DNA of 64,000 nt. It comes from Aequorivita sp. CIP111184. Its GTDB lineage: Bacteria > Bacteroidota > Bacteroidia > Flavobacteriales > Flavobacteriaceae. The stretch is from assembly GCF_900489465.1 (NCBI RefSeq), contig NZ_UEFQ01000024.1, positions 372,001-436,000 of the forward strand, given 5' to 3'. Below are positions 16,156-25,151 of the stretch, in pieces (position 1 is the first letter of the stretch; every line of letters starts with the position of its first letter). A model generated the notes under the pieces. The model was not told the origin of the DNA. It did no database searches and was given only the letters and a program-made list of their open reading frames with translations. The translations under genes and the position numbers were made by a program.

Positions 16156-17802
16156 CTACTCTACCATCATTTTTACAGTCTGCACAGAGGAACCATCGTT
16201 TAATTTCAGTATATAAATTCCGCTTGACAGATTGTGATTCCAAATTAATTCTCTCTTGGGATTTGTCCAAGATTCTTGCATCAGTTTTTGACCTGTGATG
16301 CTGAAAACTGTAGCTTTTAAATTTTCTGTTGAAATTTTTCCCGGAATTAAAATGTTGATAGTTTTTTGCACTGGGTTTTGGGCAAGAATAAACTGATTTG
16401 AAATTAGATTTTCTCCTACAGCTAAAACACCATTCCTAATTTCATCTAATGCGAACTGAGCGCTTTCTGCAGTTACAGTGACGTGTGGCTCATTATTGTT
16501 AGGAATATAAAAATTTACAAAAGGAGAATCGTTTAAATCTGGTGTGGCGAACCAATCTGGGTTCTCTATTGCCAAGGCACTCATAGTTGGAATGAAGGAG
16601 TAAAGATCCTGCTGCAGCGCGTTTATAAAATCTATTAACACTGGGTTGCCGCCACCATCGCCGAGAGCGTCGCTGATGCTACCTGTTCCGCCTGGGGCGC
16701 TGTCAGTGCCTGCGCTAGTGCTGGGCGATTGTGATATAGTTGTGTATGTGTTTATGGGGATGTTGGCAAAATAAACAGTAACATCTGTAACAGTGTTGAT
16801 TTGATTTGCGGGTGGTGTAAATTTGAGTGCTACATCTACATCTGTAAGGGCATCAATAGTGAGGTTTGTATCTACCACTGTAATTCCAGGATTACCCGTA
16901 GTTGCTCCTTGGCCGCTACCGTTGATCATTGTTACGTTTCGAACATTGTTTGGAAAACCCAATGCGTTGAGTTCTGCTTGAAATTCATTTCGGAAACCGG
17001 GGGCGCCCAATGGTAACAATTTTGTTGGATCTTGTTCAAAGTCTGAGCCTGCTAATAAATGACCCAACAAATGATCAAGCAGCATTTCTTTGGCTGCTGG
17101 AGAATTTAGTAATTGATCAACAACTTGTTGGGCTGTGGCATCGCCTACTTGCACTGCGAAATAGTTTATAAGATATTGAAGACTTATCGGAATGTTGGCT
17201 CCCCTATGCGGCGAATCAAACGAAATATAAAGGCGTGTTTCTGGATCGAGGCTATTGGCCTCCATATAAGACAGAGCGTAACGAGCAATGAGGCCGCCCA
17301 TACTTGGGCCGAGAACAACGAGTTTTTCATTGCCTACTTTATCTGCATTTAATTGTTGAATCATTGCGATCAAAACCATAGCATTTCGCTGGATATAATC
17401 TCCACCGCCGTCAATATCTTTTCCGCCTGTGTTATAAAGCGGGGCGTTTAAGATAACAATATCAAAACCTTCATCACGCAGAATGTCTGCCATGTTTTGT
17501 CCGCCAAAACTTAGGCTAGCATAAAGACCAGCTATATTGCGAGAATCTCCTGGATCAAAACCATCGAGAACAATAATAGGTTTGTCTAGCACGCCATCTA
17601 TATTATCTAAAAAGATTTCATACTCCCCTTCTCCAAAATAGGCTTGATTTTCTTCATAACCCTGGTAAGCTATGTTTGCGGTAATGTTTTCAATTACCTG
17701 GCTTTCAGGATAAGTTGCGCCATCAGGAATATTCTGAAAGCGTATTTGGGCGAAGGAAAACTGTGTGGTGAAGATTAATAGAAGAACGTAAAACTTTTTC
17801 AT
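16156..17802 (-). CDS. Secreted alpha/beta hydrolase with T9SS sorting domain
   Basis: The 548-residue protein has a Sec signal peptide (FSFAQ) and an alpha/beta hydrolase core with the oxyanion-side segment PIIVLDGFDPGD and the nucleophile elbow GPSMGG (Ser167). The last 75 residues form a type A T9SS C-terminal domain (NPVQKTINIL ... GIYILKLNDGSS ... VKMMVE), so it should be exported through the outer membrane and either released or anchored at the surface. Lipase or esterase activity is inferred from the fold. A Gly/Ser/Pro-rich insert near residues 365-390 looks like a flexible loop. It precedes the 2H phosphoesterase lipoprotein gene by 13 bases. Confidence 0.8.
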   Translation of the reverse strand: MKKFYVLLLIFTTQFSFAQIRFQNIPDGATYPESQVIENITANIAYQGYEENQAYFGEGEYEIFLDNIDGVLDKPIIVLDGFDPGDSRNIAGLYASLSFGGQNMADILRDEGFDIVILNAPLYNTGGKDIDGGGDYIQRNAMVLIAMIQQLNADKVGNEKLVVLGPSMGGLIARYALSYMEANSLDPETRLYISFDSPHRGANIPISLQYLINYFAVQVGDATAQQVVDQLLNSPAAKEMLLDHLLGHLLAGSDFEQDPTKLLPLGAPGFRNEFQAELNALGFPNNVRNVTMINGSGQGATTGNPGITVVDTNLTIDALTDVDVALKFTPPANQINTVTDVTVYFANIPINTYTTISQSPSTSAGTDSAPGGTGSISDALGDGGGNPVLIDFINALQQDLYSFIPTMSALAIENPDWFATPDLNDSPFVNFYIPNNNEPHVTVTAESAQFALDEIRNGVLAVGENLISNQFILAQNPVQKTINILIPGKISTENLKATVFSITGQKLMQESWTNPKRELIWNHNLSSGIYILKLNDGSSVQTVKMMVE

Positions 17803-17939
17803 TACTAACGGTTTTGGTTATGTTTTGGAAAGGTAGTGAAAAAATGGGTGTCTGATTTTTAGCTGGATTTTGGGTTCTTATTATAAGGAAGCAGTTTTTT
17901 TTTAAACGTATAAGAACAAGATTGTAAAAAAAGAAATTC

Positions 17940-19316
17940 TTAAAACTTCATAAACCACCGCATCAACTTCAACCGAAATGGTGTATGCGGATAATACCGA
18001 ATGGAAGGATCAAGCCAAGTGGGTTTATCCATCACGCTTTTGTAATGCGTAAAAGTTTTGAAACCTGCTTCTCCATGATAATTACCAATACCGCTATGTC
18101 CTACTCCGCCAAACGGCAGGTTTGAATTACTAATGTGCATCACAGTTTCATTAATGGCACCGCCACCAAAGGAAATTTCTTTTAAAACTTTCTTTTTTAT
18201 CGAACTACTTTTAGTAAACAGATAGCAAGACAGGGGTTTTGGAAGACTGTTGACAGTGGCTATGGCTTCTTCTATAGTTTCGTAAGTAAGAACGGGAAGA
18301 AGGGGGCCGAAAATTTCTTCTTGCATCACGGCGTCTTCCATCGTTACATTCTGCATTATTGTAGGCTGGATGTAGCGGGTTTCTTTATGGGTTTCACCTC
18401 CGTAATATATTTTCTCAGGGACGAGCATTTTAGTGAGACGCTCAAAATTAGTGTTGTTTATAATCTGCAGATAGTTGTCATTTTCAAAAGCGAAATGTTG
18501 GCTGATAATTTCCTGTTTGGTCTGTTCTAAAAATTTCTGCTCGATGCTTTTATGAACCAAAACATAGTCTGGTGCGATGCAAGTTTGTCCTGCATTGAGA
18601 AATTTCCCCCACACTAAACGTTTTACAGAAACTTTTAAATTACAACTTTCAGTAATTATAGCCGGGCTTTTCCCACCGAGCTCAAGGGTTACGGGTATCA
18701 GATTTTCAGCAGCAGCTTTATAAACTATCTTACCTACCTTGGTACTTCCTGTAAAAAATATTTTATCAAATTTCTGTTTTAATAATTCTTGGGTTTCTTC
18801 CACCCCACCCTCTACAACTGTGAAAAAAGCGGAATCGAAATTCTCCTTTACAATTTTTGCCATCACGGCAGCAGTGTTTGTTGGCAACTCGCTAGGTTTT
18901 AATATTACCGTATTTCCTGCAGCTATTGCAGCAATAACAGGAGCGAAGGAAAGTTGGTAGGGATAATTCCACGCGCCAATGACCAAACAGACGCCCAAGG
19001 GCTCTGGGATTATATAACTGGAAGCGGGGAAATTGAGTATGCCTGTGGAAACTGGTTTTGTACGAGCCCAATTAAATATATTGCTTCGGGCTTCTTTGAT
19101 GTCTTTGTAAAGTAGGGAAAGCTCTGAAGTGTAATTATCAAACTCTGATTTTTTGAAGTCATTATAAATAGCCTCGTTTAAGAGGGCTTCGTTTTGCTCT
19201 AAAGCTTTTTGAAGGGTTTTTAGTTGCTTTCTTCTAAAGTTAAGATTTTTGGTAACTTGGGTGTTGAAGAATTTGCGCTGCTGACTGACTATTTCTTTCA
19301 TGGAATCAATTTTCAT
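17940..19316 (-). CDS. Aldehyde dehydrogenase, class 3 type
   Basis: The protein of 458 residues oxidises aldehydes to acids with NAD(P)+. Active-site residues are seen as Glu212 in LELGGKSP and Cys246 in GQTCIAPD, with the cofactor loop FFTGSTKVGK near residue 187. The shorter length and the hydrophobic C-terminal end (LMRWFMKF) fit the class 3 (fatty/aromatic aldehyde) group rather than the ~490-residue classes. It is flanked by spacers of 137 and 50 bases and is likely its own unit. Physiological substrate is unknown; medium- and long-chain aldehydes are typical for the group. Confidence 0.9.
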   Translation of the reverse strand: MKIDSMKEIVSQQRKFFNTQVTKNLNFRRKQLKTLQKALEQNEALLNEAIYNDFKKSEFDNYTSELSLLYKDIKEARSNIFNWARTKPVSTGILNFPASSYIIPEPLGVCLVIGAWNYPYQLSFAPVIAAIAAGNTVILKPSELPTNTAAVMAKIVKENFDSAFFTVVEGGVEETQELLKQKFDKIFFTGSTKVGKIVYKAAAENLIPVTLELGGKSPAIITESCNLKVSVKRLVWGKFLNAGQTCIAPDYVLVHKSIEQKFLEQTKQEIISQHFAFENDNYLQIINNTNFERLTKMLVPEKIYYGGETHKETRYIQPTIMQNVTMEDAVMQEEIFGPLLPVLTYETIEEAIATVNSLPKPLSCYLFTKSSSIKKKVLKEISFGGGAINETVMHISNSNLPFGGVGHSGIGNYHGEAGFKTFTHYKSVMDKPTWLDPSIRYYPHTPFRLKLMRWFMKF

Positions 19317-19366
19317 TAAAATTACTTTAATGGAATTGATTGATGTTAAAAAAGGGAGAAAAATTC

Positions 19367-20131
19367 CTACTTATCTCTATTCAAAATCTTATACTCTTCG
19401 TAACATCCACTGATGGCATCCAGAATCTGAAGATCGTTTGCGGTACGAATGAAGTCTTTGGAGAAACTACACTTGTTCAAAATTTCATCAATATCGGCGC
19501 GTTCTAGTTGTAGTACTGCCATTAAAGTTTCGCGATCGTACTTGCTTTGAAGTAGGGTTCTAATTTCATCATCATCTTTCATTTGGCGAAGTTTCTTCAT
19601 CTGCCTTGGTCGTTTTCCGAAGACATTATAGAGAAAATCCGCAGGGTTGAAAATAGAACTTAAGACCTTGCTAACAGCCCCTGGTTGGTTGCTACCACCC
19701 TCGTAACCTGTATTTAGTCCTGAAATTCTGTAGCGGTAATTATCATAAATTGGAATCAGTTTCGCGTCAATTTCAACATAACCTGTTAGCTGAACTGGTT
19801 TTATTACAACCTCTTCCAAAGCGATACCGAGCTCGGTCATTTTTACTTTTATATCGCCAAACCTAAGCCAGTCATTGGTTACACGAACGCGAATAGATTT
19901 AAATCCCAAGTAGGAAAAAAACAGTGTGTCGTTTACTACTGCTTTTATGGTAAACTCCCCTTTTTCATTGGTAGTTGTTCCCTTTACTTGATTTAGATTT
20001 ACAATGTTTACGTTTTCCAAAAGTTTGTCGTCAGCATCATTCATTACGGTTCCTTTGATGGTATTATTTTCTTGGGCAAAAGAGTTTGCTGCAATAAAAA
20101 GGAGGACTATAAGTAGGATATTTTTTTTCAT
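19367..20131 (-). CDS. Exported carboxypeptidase-like regulatory domain protein
   Basis: I chose the ATG at 20131 (MKKNILLIVLLFIAANSFAQ), which gives a clean signal peptide, over a GTG at 20161. The mature protein begins with a beta-sandwich of the carboxypeptidase regulatory type (IKGTVMNDADDKLLENVNIVN ... TTNEKGEFTIKA ... FFSYLGFKS), the same fold that forms the N-terminal part of SusC-like TonB transporters. Here no barrel follows; the C-terminal 120 residues are helical and charged. Such stand-alone proteins are common in Flavobacteria and have no assigned function. Its stop is 51 bases before the aldehyde dehydrogenase start. Confidence 0.75.
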   Translation of the reverse strand: MKKNILLIVLLFIAANSFAQENNTIKGTVMNDADDKLLENVNIVNLNQVKGTTTNEKGEFTIKAVVNDTLFFSYLGFKSIRVRVTNDWLRFGDIKVKMTELGIALEEVVIKPVQLTGYVEIDAKLIPIYDNYRYRISGLNTGYEGGSNQPGAVSKVLSSIFNPADFLYNVFGKRPRQMKKLRQMKDDDEIRTLLQSKYDRETLMAVLQLERADIDEILNKCSFSKDFIRTANDLQILDAISGCYEEYKILNRDK

Positions 20132-20157
20132 ATACGGCTTTAATATACGGAAAAATT

Positions 20158-20778
20158 TCACTGGCGTGAAATGTTCCCTTCTTTTTCAATTTTAGATTTC
20201 AATGTTTTTTTTACACCACCAAACCATTCGTCTTTTAGAATGCTTAAAACGATACTGTCGCGCCTTCCATTTGGGGCAGCGCAGTTGTTTCGTAATATTC
20301 CTTCAACCGAACAGCCTATACTTTTCATTGCTGCAATACTTCTTTCATTGTTTGCATCTGCACGAAATTCTACACGATCCAAACCTAAAGTCTCAAACGC
20401 AAATTCAAGCAGTAACAGTTTACACTGTTTGTTAAGGCCTGTGCCCTGAAATTCTTTTCCATACCAAGTATAACCCAATTGAACAGTATTATGAGTTTTC
20501 TGAAAATCATAAAAGCGTGTACTACCGGCAACTTTTTGGGTGCGTTTGTCGAATACAATAAAGGGATATGAGGTTTCTTCTTTTCTTCCTTTTAGCGCAA
20601 TGTCCAAATAGGCTTTCAAATTTTCCAGACCATCTGCTGGCTGCAGGGAGTATTTCCACAGTTCAGGCTGTTGTTCAGAGAAAGACAACAGCTTATCAAT
20701 ATCTTGATTGTGCAGGGGATTAAGACGAACAGCGTCGTTTTCTAATATATGTTCTTGAAGAAAGTTAAAGGTTTGCAT
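20158..20778 (-). CDS. GNAT family N-acetyltransferase (RimJ/RimL type)
   Basis: The 206-residue protein has the GNAT acetyl-CoA fold: LGYTWYGKEFQGTGLNKQCK carries the pyrophosphate-binding loop (variant of QxxGxG), followed by RVEFRADANNERSIAAMKSIGC, the typical beta5-alpha4 segment of RimJ/RimL-like enzymes. The closing part (EGILRNNCAAPNGRRDSIVLSIL) is also conserved in the group. Members acetylate ribosomal proteins, amino acids or small molecules; the substrate cannot be predicted. It sits directly upstream of the regulatory-domain protein gene. Confidence 0.85.
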   Translation of the reverse strand: MQTFNFLQEHILENDAVRLNPLHNQDIDKLLSFSEQQPELWKYSLQPADGLENLKAYLDIALKGRKEETSYPFIVFDKRTQKVAGSTRFYDFQKTHNTVQLGYTWYGKEFQGTGLNKQCKLLLLEFAFETLGLDRVEFRADANNERSIAAMKSIGCSVEGILRNNCAAPNGRRDSIVLSILKDEWFGGVKKTLKSKIEKEGNISRQ

Positions 20779-20783
20779 AATCC

Positions 20784-20818
20784 TAAAAAAATACGGGCCT
20801 CTTTACTAAAGGCCCGTA
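20784..20818 (-). terminator. Intrinsic terminator of the DEAD-box helicase gene
   Basis: On the minus strand the hairpin TACGGGCCT / AGGCCCGTA (9 perfect pairs, 9-base loop) is followed by a run of seven T. It lies about 90 bases after the helicase stop and just before the GNAT start, separating the two units. Confidence 0.85.
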
Positions 20819-20906
20819 AATATAATTATATAGACGTTAAAGTGTTACTAAAGTTTAAAAGGAGTAGTCATTTTCTTTAAACAATTGTGACTTTAACCTG
20901 GAAAGA

Positions 20907-22757
20907 TTACTCCTTTCTTCTCCTTCTGCCGCCAGTACCTTTGGTTTCTGGGCGTTCACTACCTCTTCGGCTTTTGCCTTTAAAAGCTGGTTTATCACTG
21001 CTGCTAGATCCGGCGCTTCGTTTTTTGAAACCGCCTCTGCGCTCGCCACGATCTCCACCTCTATCGCGGCTATCGCCACCACGATCACTTCTATCGCCTC
21101 TTCTTTTACCACGATCGCGATCACGTCCGCCGCCTCCGCCGCTTCTGCCTTTGCTGCGACCCGTGTCTTTGGAGATTTCAATATTGATTTGTCTTCCTTC
21201 AAGTTTAAAATCCTTGAAGATACCCATCACCAATTCTTGATGTGTTGTGTCTGTATTAAAGAATGAAAAGCTATCTTTTACATCAACTTTGTATACATCG
21301 TCTTTTCCTAATTGCAGCAAATCGCGAAGGAAGTCTTTCAAACTCATCCAATCGAAATCGTCTTTGCTTCCAATATTTAAGAAATAGCGCGTGCTGTCCT
21401 TATTTTCTTCTTCGAAATTGCGTTCACTACCTCCAGAAATATTAAGGTCTTTACTATTTTTATAGTAATTCAAGAAGCGCGTAAACTCTACCGAAAATAC
21501 TTTTTGAATAAGTTCTTCTTTCGAGAAATCTGCCAATACTTCATTTATATTCGGAAGGTAAGCGTTGATTTCAGGATTTATCTTAGTGTCTTTAATGTTG
21601 TTTGCCAAGTGAAACATCTGTACTTCACAAATTTCCATTCCAGAAGGAATTTCCTTTGCAATGAATTTCTTTTGGATCATCTTTTCAATAGTGTGAATTT
21701 TTCGCACCTCACTTTTTGAAACGATAACCATTGAAATCCCAGTTTTCCCAGCACGACCTGTACGGCCGCTACGGTGCGTGTAAATTTCAGTTTCGTCCGG
21801 CAATTGGTAGTTTATTACGTGTGTAATATCATCCACATCAATTCCGCGAGCGGCAACATCTGTTGCTACCAACATTTGAATTTGGCGTGCACGGAAAGAT
21901 TTCATTACAGTATCGCGCTGGCTTTGGCTTAAATCGCCGTGAAGTGCCGCGGCATTGTAGCCATCTTCAATCAACTGCTCCGCAACTTTTTGGGTGTCGC
22001 GTTTTGTTCGGCAAAAAATTACTGAAAAGATTTCTGGATTTGCATCTGCCAAACGCTTTAATGCACTGTAACGATCGCGTGCATTTACCAAATAATATTC
22101 GTGCGAAACTTGATCTGAACCTACGTTTTTAGTTCCCACAGTAATTTCAACTGGGGTATGCATAAATTTCTTTGCAATCGTAGAAACTTCTTTCGGCATT
22201 GTTGCGCTAAACAACCAAGTGCTTTTCTCTTTTGGAGAATGTGAAAGGATTTCGGTGATGTCTTCATAAAAGCCCATGTTGAGCATTTCATCGGCCTCAT
22301 CGAGCACGCAATATTCAATTTTTGAAATATCAATCAGCCCACGGCCAATCATATCTTTCATTCGCCCGGGGGTTGCAACTATAATCTGCGCTCCTTTTTT
22401 AACCTGGCGCGCTTGATCGGTTATACTCGCACCACCGTAAATAGCGGTTACGTTAAGCCCTGGCATATATTTACCATAAGCTGTCATTTCATTTGTAATC
22501 TGAAGACAAAGTTCGCGGGTTGGCGAAAGGATAAGTCCTTGCGTAGTGCGACTTTTTACGTCAATTTTTTGCAACATTGGGAAACCAAATGCTGCGGTTT
22601 TACCTGTTCCTGTTTGTGCTAAGGAAACCATATCGGTTTCGCGCTCTAAAAGGATTGGAATTGCTTTTGCTTGTACTTCTGAAGGGGTTTCAAAACCCAA
22701 GTCGGTAATGGCTTTTAGAAGATGTTCTTCCAAGCCGAGTGCTTTAAATGCTGTCAT
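20907..22757 (-). CDS. DEAD-box RNA helicase with DbpA-like domain and RGG/RD tail
   Basis: The enzyme unwinds RNA with ATP and probably acts in ribosome assembly and RNA decay. I start it at MTAFKALGLEEHLL (22757); the frame stays open 87 bases further but that part does not look like a helicase. Motifs: AQTGTGKTAAF (I), PTRELCLQ (Ia), DEADEML (II), SATMP (III), HRSGRTGRAGKTG (VI). After the helicase core comes a DbpA-type RNA-binding domain (RYFLNIGSKDDFDW ... GRQINIEIS) and a long tail rich in Gly, Arg and Asp that ends in RRRRKE. Length of 616 residues fits the CsdA/DeaD-like group. A long leader suggests regulation at the RNA level. Confidence 0.93.
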   Translation of the reverse strand: MTAFKALGLEEHLLKAITDLGFETPSEVQAKAIPILLERETDMVSLAQTGTGKTAAFGFPMLQKIDVKSRTTQGLILSPTRELCLQITNEMTAYGKYMPGLNVTAIYGGASITDQARQVKKGAQIIVATPGRMKDMIGRGLIDISKIEYCVLDEADEMLNMGFYEDITEILSHSPKEKSTWLFSATMPKEVSTIAKKFMHTPVEITVGTKNVGSDQVSHEYYLVNARDRYSALKRLADANPEIFSVIFCRTKRDTQKVAEQLIEDGYNAAALHGDLSQSQRDTVMKSFRARQIQMLVATDVAARGIDVDDITHVINYQLPDETEIYTHRSGRTGRAGKTGISMVIVSKSEVRKIHTIEKMIQKKFIAKEIPSGMEICEVQMFHLANNIKDTKINPEINAYLPNINEVLADFSKEELIQKVFSVEFTRFLNYYKNSKDLNISGGSERNFEEENKDSTRYFLNIGSKDDFDWMSLKDFLRDLLQLGKDDVYKVDVKDSFSFFNTDTTHQELVMGIFKDFKLEGRQINIEISKDTGRSKGRSGGGGGRDRDRGKRRGDRSDRGGDSRDRGGDRGERRGGFKKRSAGSSSSDKPAFKGKSRRGSERPETKGTGGRRRRKE

Positions 22758-22919
22758 TTTATTAAATAAAGTTTTTATATGTGTGCTAACGGGAAGCGAC
22801 TGGACATATAAAAAAACGGACAGCTTCACTATAACACCCCTCACCCTGAGGGTTTTTCTTGAAAAACAAATGCGGTTAACAATTGATTTTTCAAGGGCGC
22901 AAAAGTAACTTAAAGTTTT

Positions 22920-22945
22920 CAGTTAGCAGCTTCAGTTGGCAGTTT
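22920..22945. repeat. 13-base tandem duplication in the helicase leader region
   Basis: CAGTTAGCAGCTT is followed directly by CAGTTGGCAGTTT (11 of 13 bases equal). It lies in the 272-base gap between rdgB and the helicase gene. The same gap also has a GC-rich hairpin CCCTCA-CCC-TGAGGG at 22838-22852. No open reading frame was recognised in the gap. Confidence 0.6.
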
Positions 22946-23029
22946 TTTATGAAATGATAAAAAAGTATTCGATTTTCAATTTTAAGAAACTGTAAAATGA
23001 ATACCCACTAATTCATTATTTACTGACAC

Positions 23030-23602
23030 TTATTTGGAGAGGTAATCAATCAATTGGCGCATTGCCTTTCCGCGGTGGCCTATTTCGCTTTTTTGTTGAA
23101 GAGTCATTTCTGCAAAAGTTTTATCAAACCCTTTTGGTTGAAAAATTGGATCATAACCGAAGCCTGATTCGCCGCGTAGCTCTTTAATTATTTCGCCTTC
23201 GCAAATTCCCAAAAACATAATTTCTGAATGGTTCATTGAAAGTGCAATGGCGGTTTTAAATCGCGCCGAACGATCTTCTTTGTCTTTCAGATTTTTCAGC
23301 AATTTTTGAATATTTGCATTAGAATCGTGCGAAATTCCTGCATAGCGCGCACTATAAACACCGGGTTCATTGTTTAGAGATTTTACCTCTAAACCAGTAT
23401 CGTCGGCAAAGCAATCAAGATTATAATTGTCGCGCACATAGTTTGCCTTTAAAATTGCGTTGCCCTCGATGGTATCTGCAGTTTCTTCAATATCTTCATT
23501 GCAACCTATATCGTCCAAACTAAGTAATTCGAGATGATCTGGAAGCATTGCTTTAACTTCGATGAATTTATTTTTATTATGGGTTGCGAAGACTAGTTTC
23601 AT
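23030..23602 (-). CDS. rdgB: XTP/dITP diphosphatase (RdgB/HAM1)
   Basis: This house-cleaning enzyme hydrolyses non-canonical purine triphosphates (dITP, XTP) to monophosphates. The N-terminus FATHNKNKFIEVKAML, the DDTGLEV motif, GVYSARYAG and the closing SGFGYDPIFQPKGFDKTFAEM ... KSEIGHRGKA are all family signatures. Its 190-residue length is standard. It follows trmH after a 45-base gap made of repeated ATTG/GATT words, and is likely cotranscribed with it. Confidence 0.96.
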   Translation of the reverse strand: MKLVFATHNKNKFIEVKAMLPDHLELLSLDDIGCNEDIEETADTIEGNAILKANYVRDNYNLDCFADDTGLEVKSLNNEPGVYSARYAGISHDSNANIQKLLKNLKDKEDRSARFKTAIALSMNHSEIMFLGICEGEIIKELRGESGFGYDPIFQPKGFDKTFAEMTLQQKSEIGHRGKAMRQLIDYLSK

Positions 23603-23647
23603 TTTGATTAACGATTGTGAATTGTTGATTATTGAATCTGAAATTTA

Positions 23648-24307
23648 TTATTTGGTGTTTTCACTTTTAAAACGTTTGATAATTTCTTCTGAAGCCTTAA
23701 TCGTGTTCTTTAACCACTGCATTTCAATTTCATATTTTTCGGCTTCCGAAAGTTGCCAGTTTACATCAGTTTGTTTCATTTTTGAAACTACACTTTGCAA
23801 AATAATTGCCGCGGAGACTGAAATATTTAAACTCTCTGTAAAACCATACATCGGAATTTTTAAAAATCCATCTGCTTCGTTCATCACTTTATCGCTCAAT
23901 CCATCCATCTCTCTTCCGAAGAAAAAGGCGCTCTTTTTTGTAACATCAAACTCGTGAAGTAACGTGGAATTATCGTGCGGCGTTGTCGCGATGATTTGAT
24001 AACCTGAATTTTTTAAAGTTGAAATACACGTTTTTATGGAATTATATCTTTTAAAATCAACCCACTTTTGTGCGCCCATTGCAATTTCTTTATCAATGCG
24101 CTTACTCACTTTCTCCTCTACTACATGTAAATCCTGAATACCGAAAACATCGCAGGTTCTCATAACCGCGCTTGTATTGTGAAGTTGGTAAACGTCTTCG
24201 GTAACTACCGTGAAATGGCGCGTTCTTTCAGAAATCACTTTTTGAAAACGTGTATTCCTGTGCTCCGTAAGGTATGTTTGAAGGTGTTTTAAAAGTTCTA
24301 AATCCAC
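23648..24307 (-). CDS. trmH: tRNA (guanosine-2'-O-)-methyltransferase, TrmH type
   Basis: The SPOUT-fold enzyme methylates the ribose of G18 in tRNA. The N-terminus shows NTRFQKVISERTRHFTVVTEDVYQLHNTSAVMRTCD, matching motif 1 of TrmH with the catalytic Arg of TSAVMRT. FFGREMDGLSDKV is motif 2 (usually GNExxGLS) and SLNISVSAAIIL is motif 3. A length of 219 residues is usual. It is placed just before rdgB on the same strand. Confidence 0.92.
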   Translation of the reverse strand: MDLELLKHLQTYLTEHRNTRFQKVISERTRHFTVVTEDVYQLHNTSAVMRTCDVFGIQDLHVVEEKVSKRIDKEIAMGAQKWVDFKRYNSIKTCISTLKNSGYQIIATTPHDNSTLLHEFDVTKKSAFFFGREMDGLSDKVMNEADGFLKIPMYGFTESLNISVSAAIILQSVVSKMKQTDVNWQLSEAEKYEIEMQWLKNTIKASEEIIKRFKSENTK

Positions 24308-24473
24308 TGTAAGAATTTTAATGCTATTTCGTGTTATTTAATTTTGCGAAGATAAAAGTTATTGAATCAATACGCTCCTTTTCATTTATTTTAACTGAAT
24401 AATTCCTCATTCGAAGTCGGCAAAAGAGATGTTTTTTATTAAATTTATAGGTATAATTTAAACCAAGGATTTT

Positions 24474-25145
24474 ATGAAAATTGCAGTACTCACAGGAGCT
24501 GGAGTCAGCGCAGAAAGCGGAATAAAAACTTTTAGGGACAGCGATGGTCTTTGGGAAGGCCACGATGTGATGGAGGTTGCCTCGCCCGAAGGTTTTCAGC
24601 GCAATCCTGCTGCGGTGCTCGATTTTTACAATCAACGGCGAAGACAACTGTTGACGGTTCAACCCAACGCTGCACATATTGCTTTGGCAATACTTGAAAA
24701 AGATCACGAAGTAACCATCATAACCCAAAATGTGGACGATTTGCACGAACGGGCTGGAAGTACAAATGTTATTCACCTTCACGGTGAACTTCTGAAAGTG
24801 AGAAGTACTTTTGATGAAGACTTGGTTTTGGATTGGAAAGAAGACTTAAATCTTGGCGATTTCTGTGAATACAATCACCAACTGCGTCCACATATAGTTT
24901 GGTTTGGCGAAATGGTTCCGATGATTGAAGTTGCCGCAGATATCGTTGAACAAGCAGATGTGATAATAATCGTGGGAACTTCAATGCAAGTCTATCCTGC
25001 AGCTGGTTTGGTTCAATATGCAAAACTAGACACACAAATCTATTTTGTGGATCCAAAACCGTCCATTTCAGAAAACAGAAGAATCACGGTTGTTGCAGAA
25101 AATGCTTCCACAGGCGTTCCAAAGATTGTTGAACTTTTAAAATAA
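24474..25145 (+). CDS. cobB: Sirtuin NAD-dependent protein deacylase, class III, without zinc cysteines
   Basis: The 223-residue enzyme removes acyl groups from lysine using NAD+. Seen: GAGVSAESGIKTFR (8-21), TQNVDDLHERAGS (84-96) and catalytic His103 in HGEL. The YxxR motif (Tyr52, Arg55) points to succinyl/malonyl-lysine activity, as in SIRT5 and E. coli CobB. The four zinc-binding cysteines are absent: only one Cys (131) occurs between HGEL and the IVWFGE segment. I believe this is shared by other Bacteroidota members. It is followed 6 bases later by a small helical protein gene, likely cotranscribed. Confidence 0.9.
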   Translation: MKIAVLTGAGVSAESGIKTFRDSDGLWEGHDVMEVASPEGFQRNPAAVLDFYNQRRRQLLTVQPNAAHIALAILEKDHEVTIITQNVDDLHERAGSTNVIHLHGELLKVRSTFDEDLVLDWKEDLNLGDFCEYNHQLRPHIVWFGEMVPMIEVAADIVEQADVIIIVGTSMQVYPAAGLVQYAKLDTQIYFVDPKPSISENRRITVVAENASTGVPKIVELLK

Positions 25146-25151
25146 TAAACT

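Noticed and set aside
20855-21240. Ala/Glu/Val-rich and Leu/Pro/Arg-rich low-complexity open frames on both strands
   Set aside because: They are out-of-frame readings of the Gly/Arg/Asp-rich tail of the DEAD-box helicase; the codon bias of the RGG tail explains their composition.
24324-24782. 152-codon minus-strand open frame between trmH and the sirtuin gene
   Set aside because: Most of it is antisense to the sirtuin gene and the rest is spacer; no family likeness was seen.
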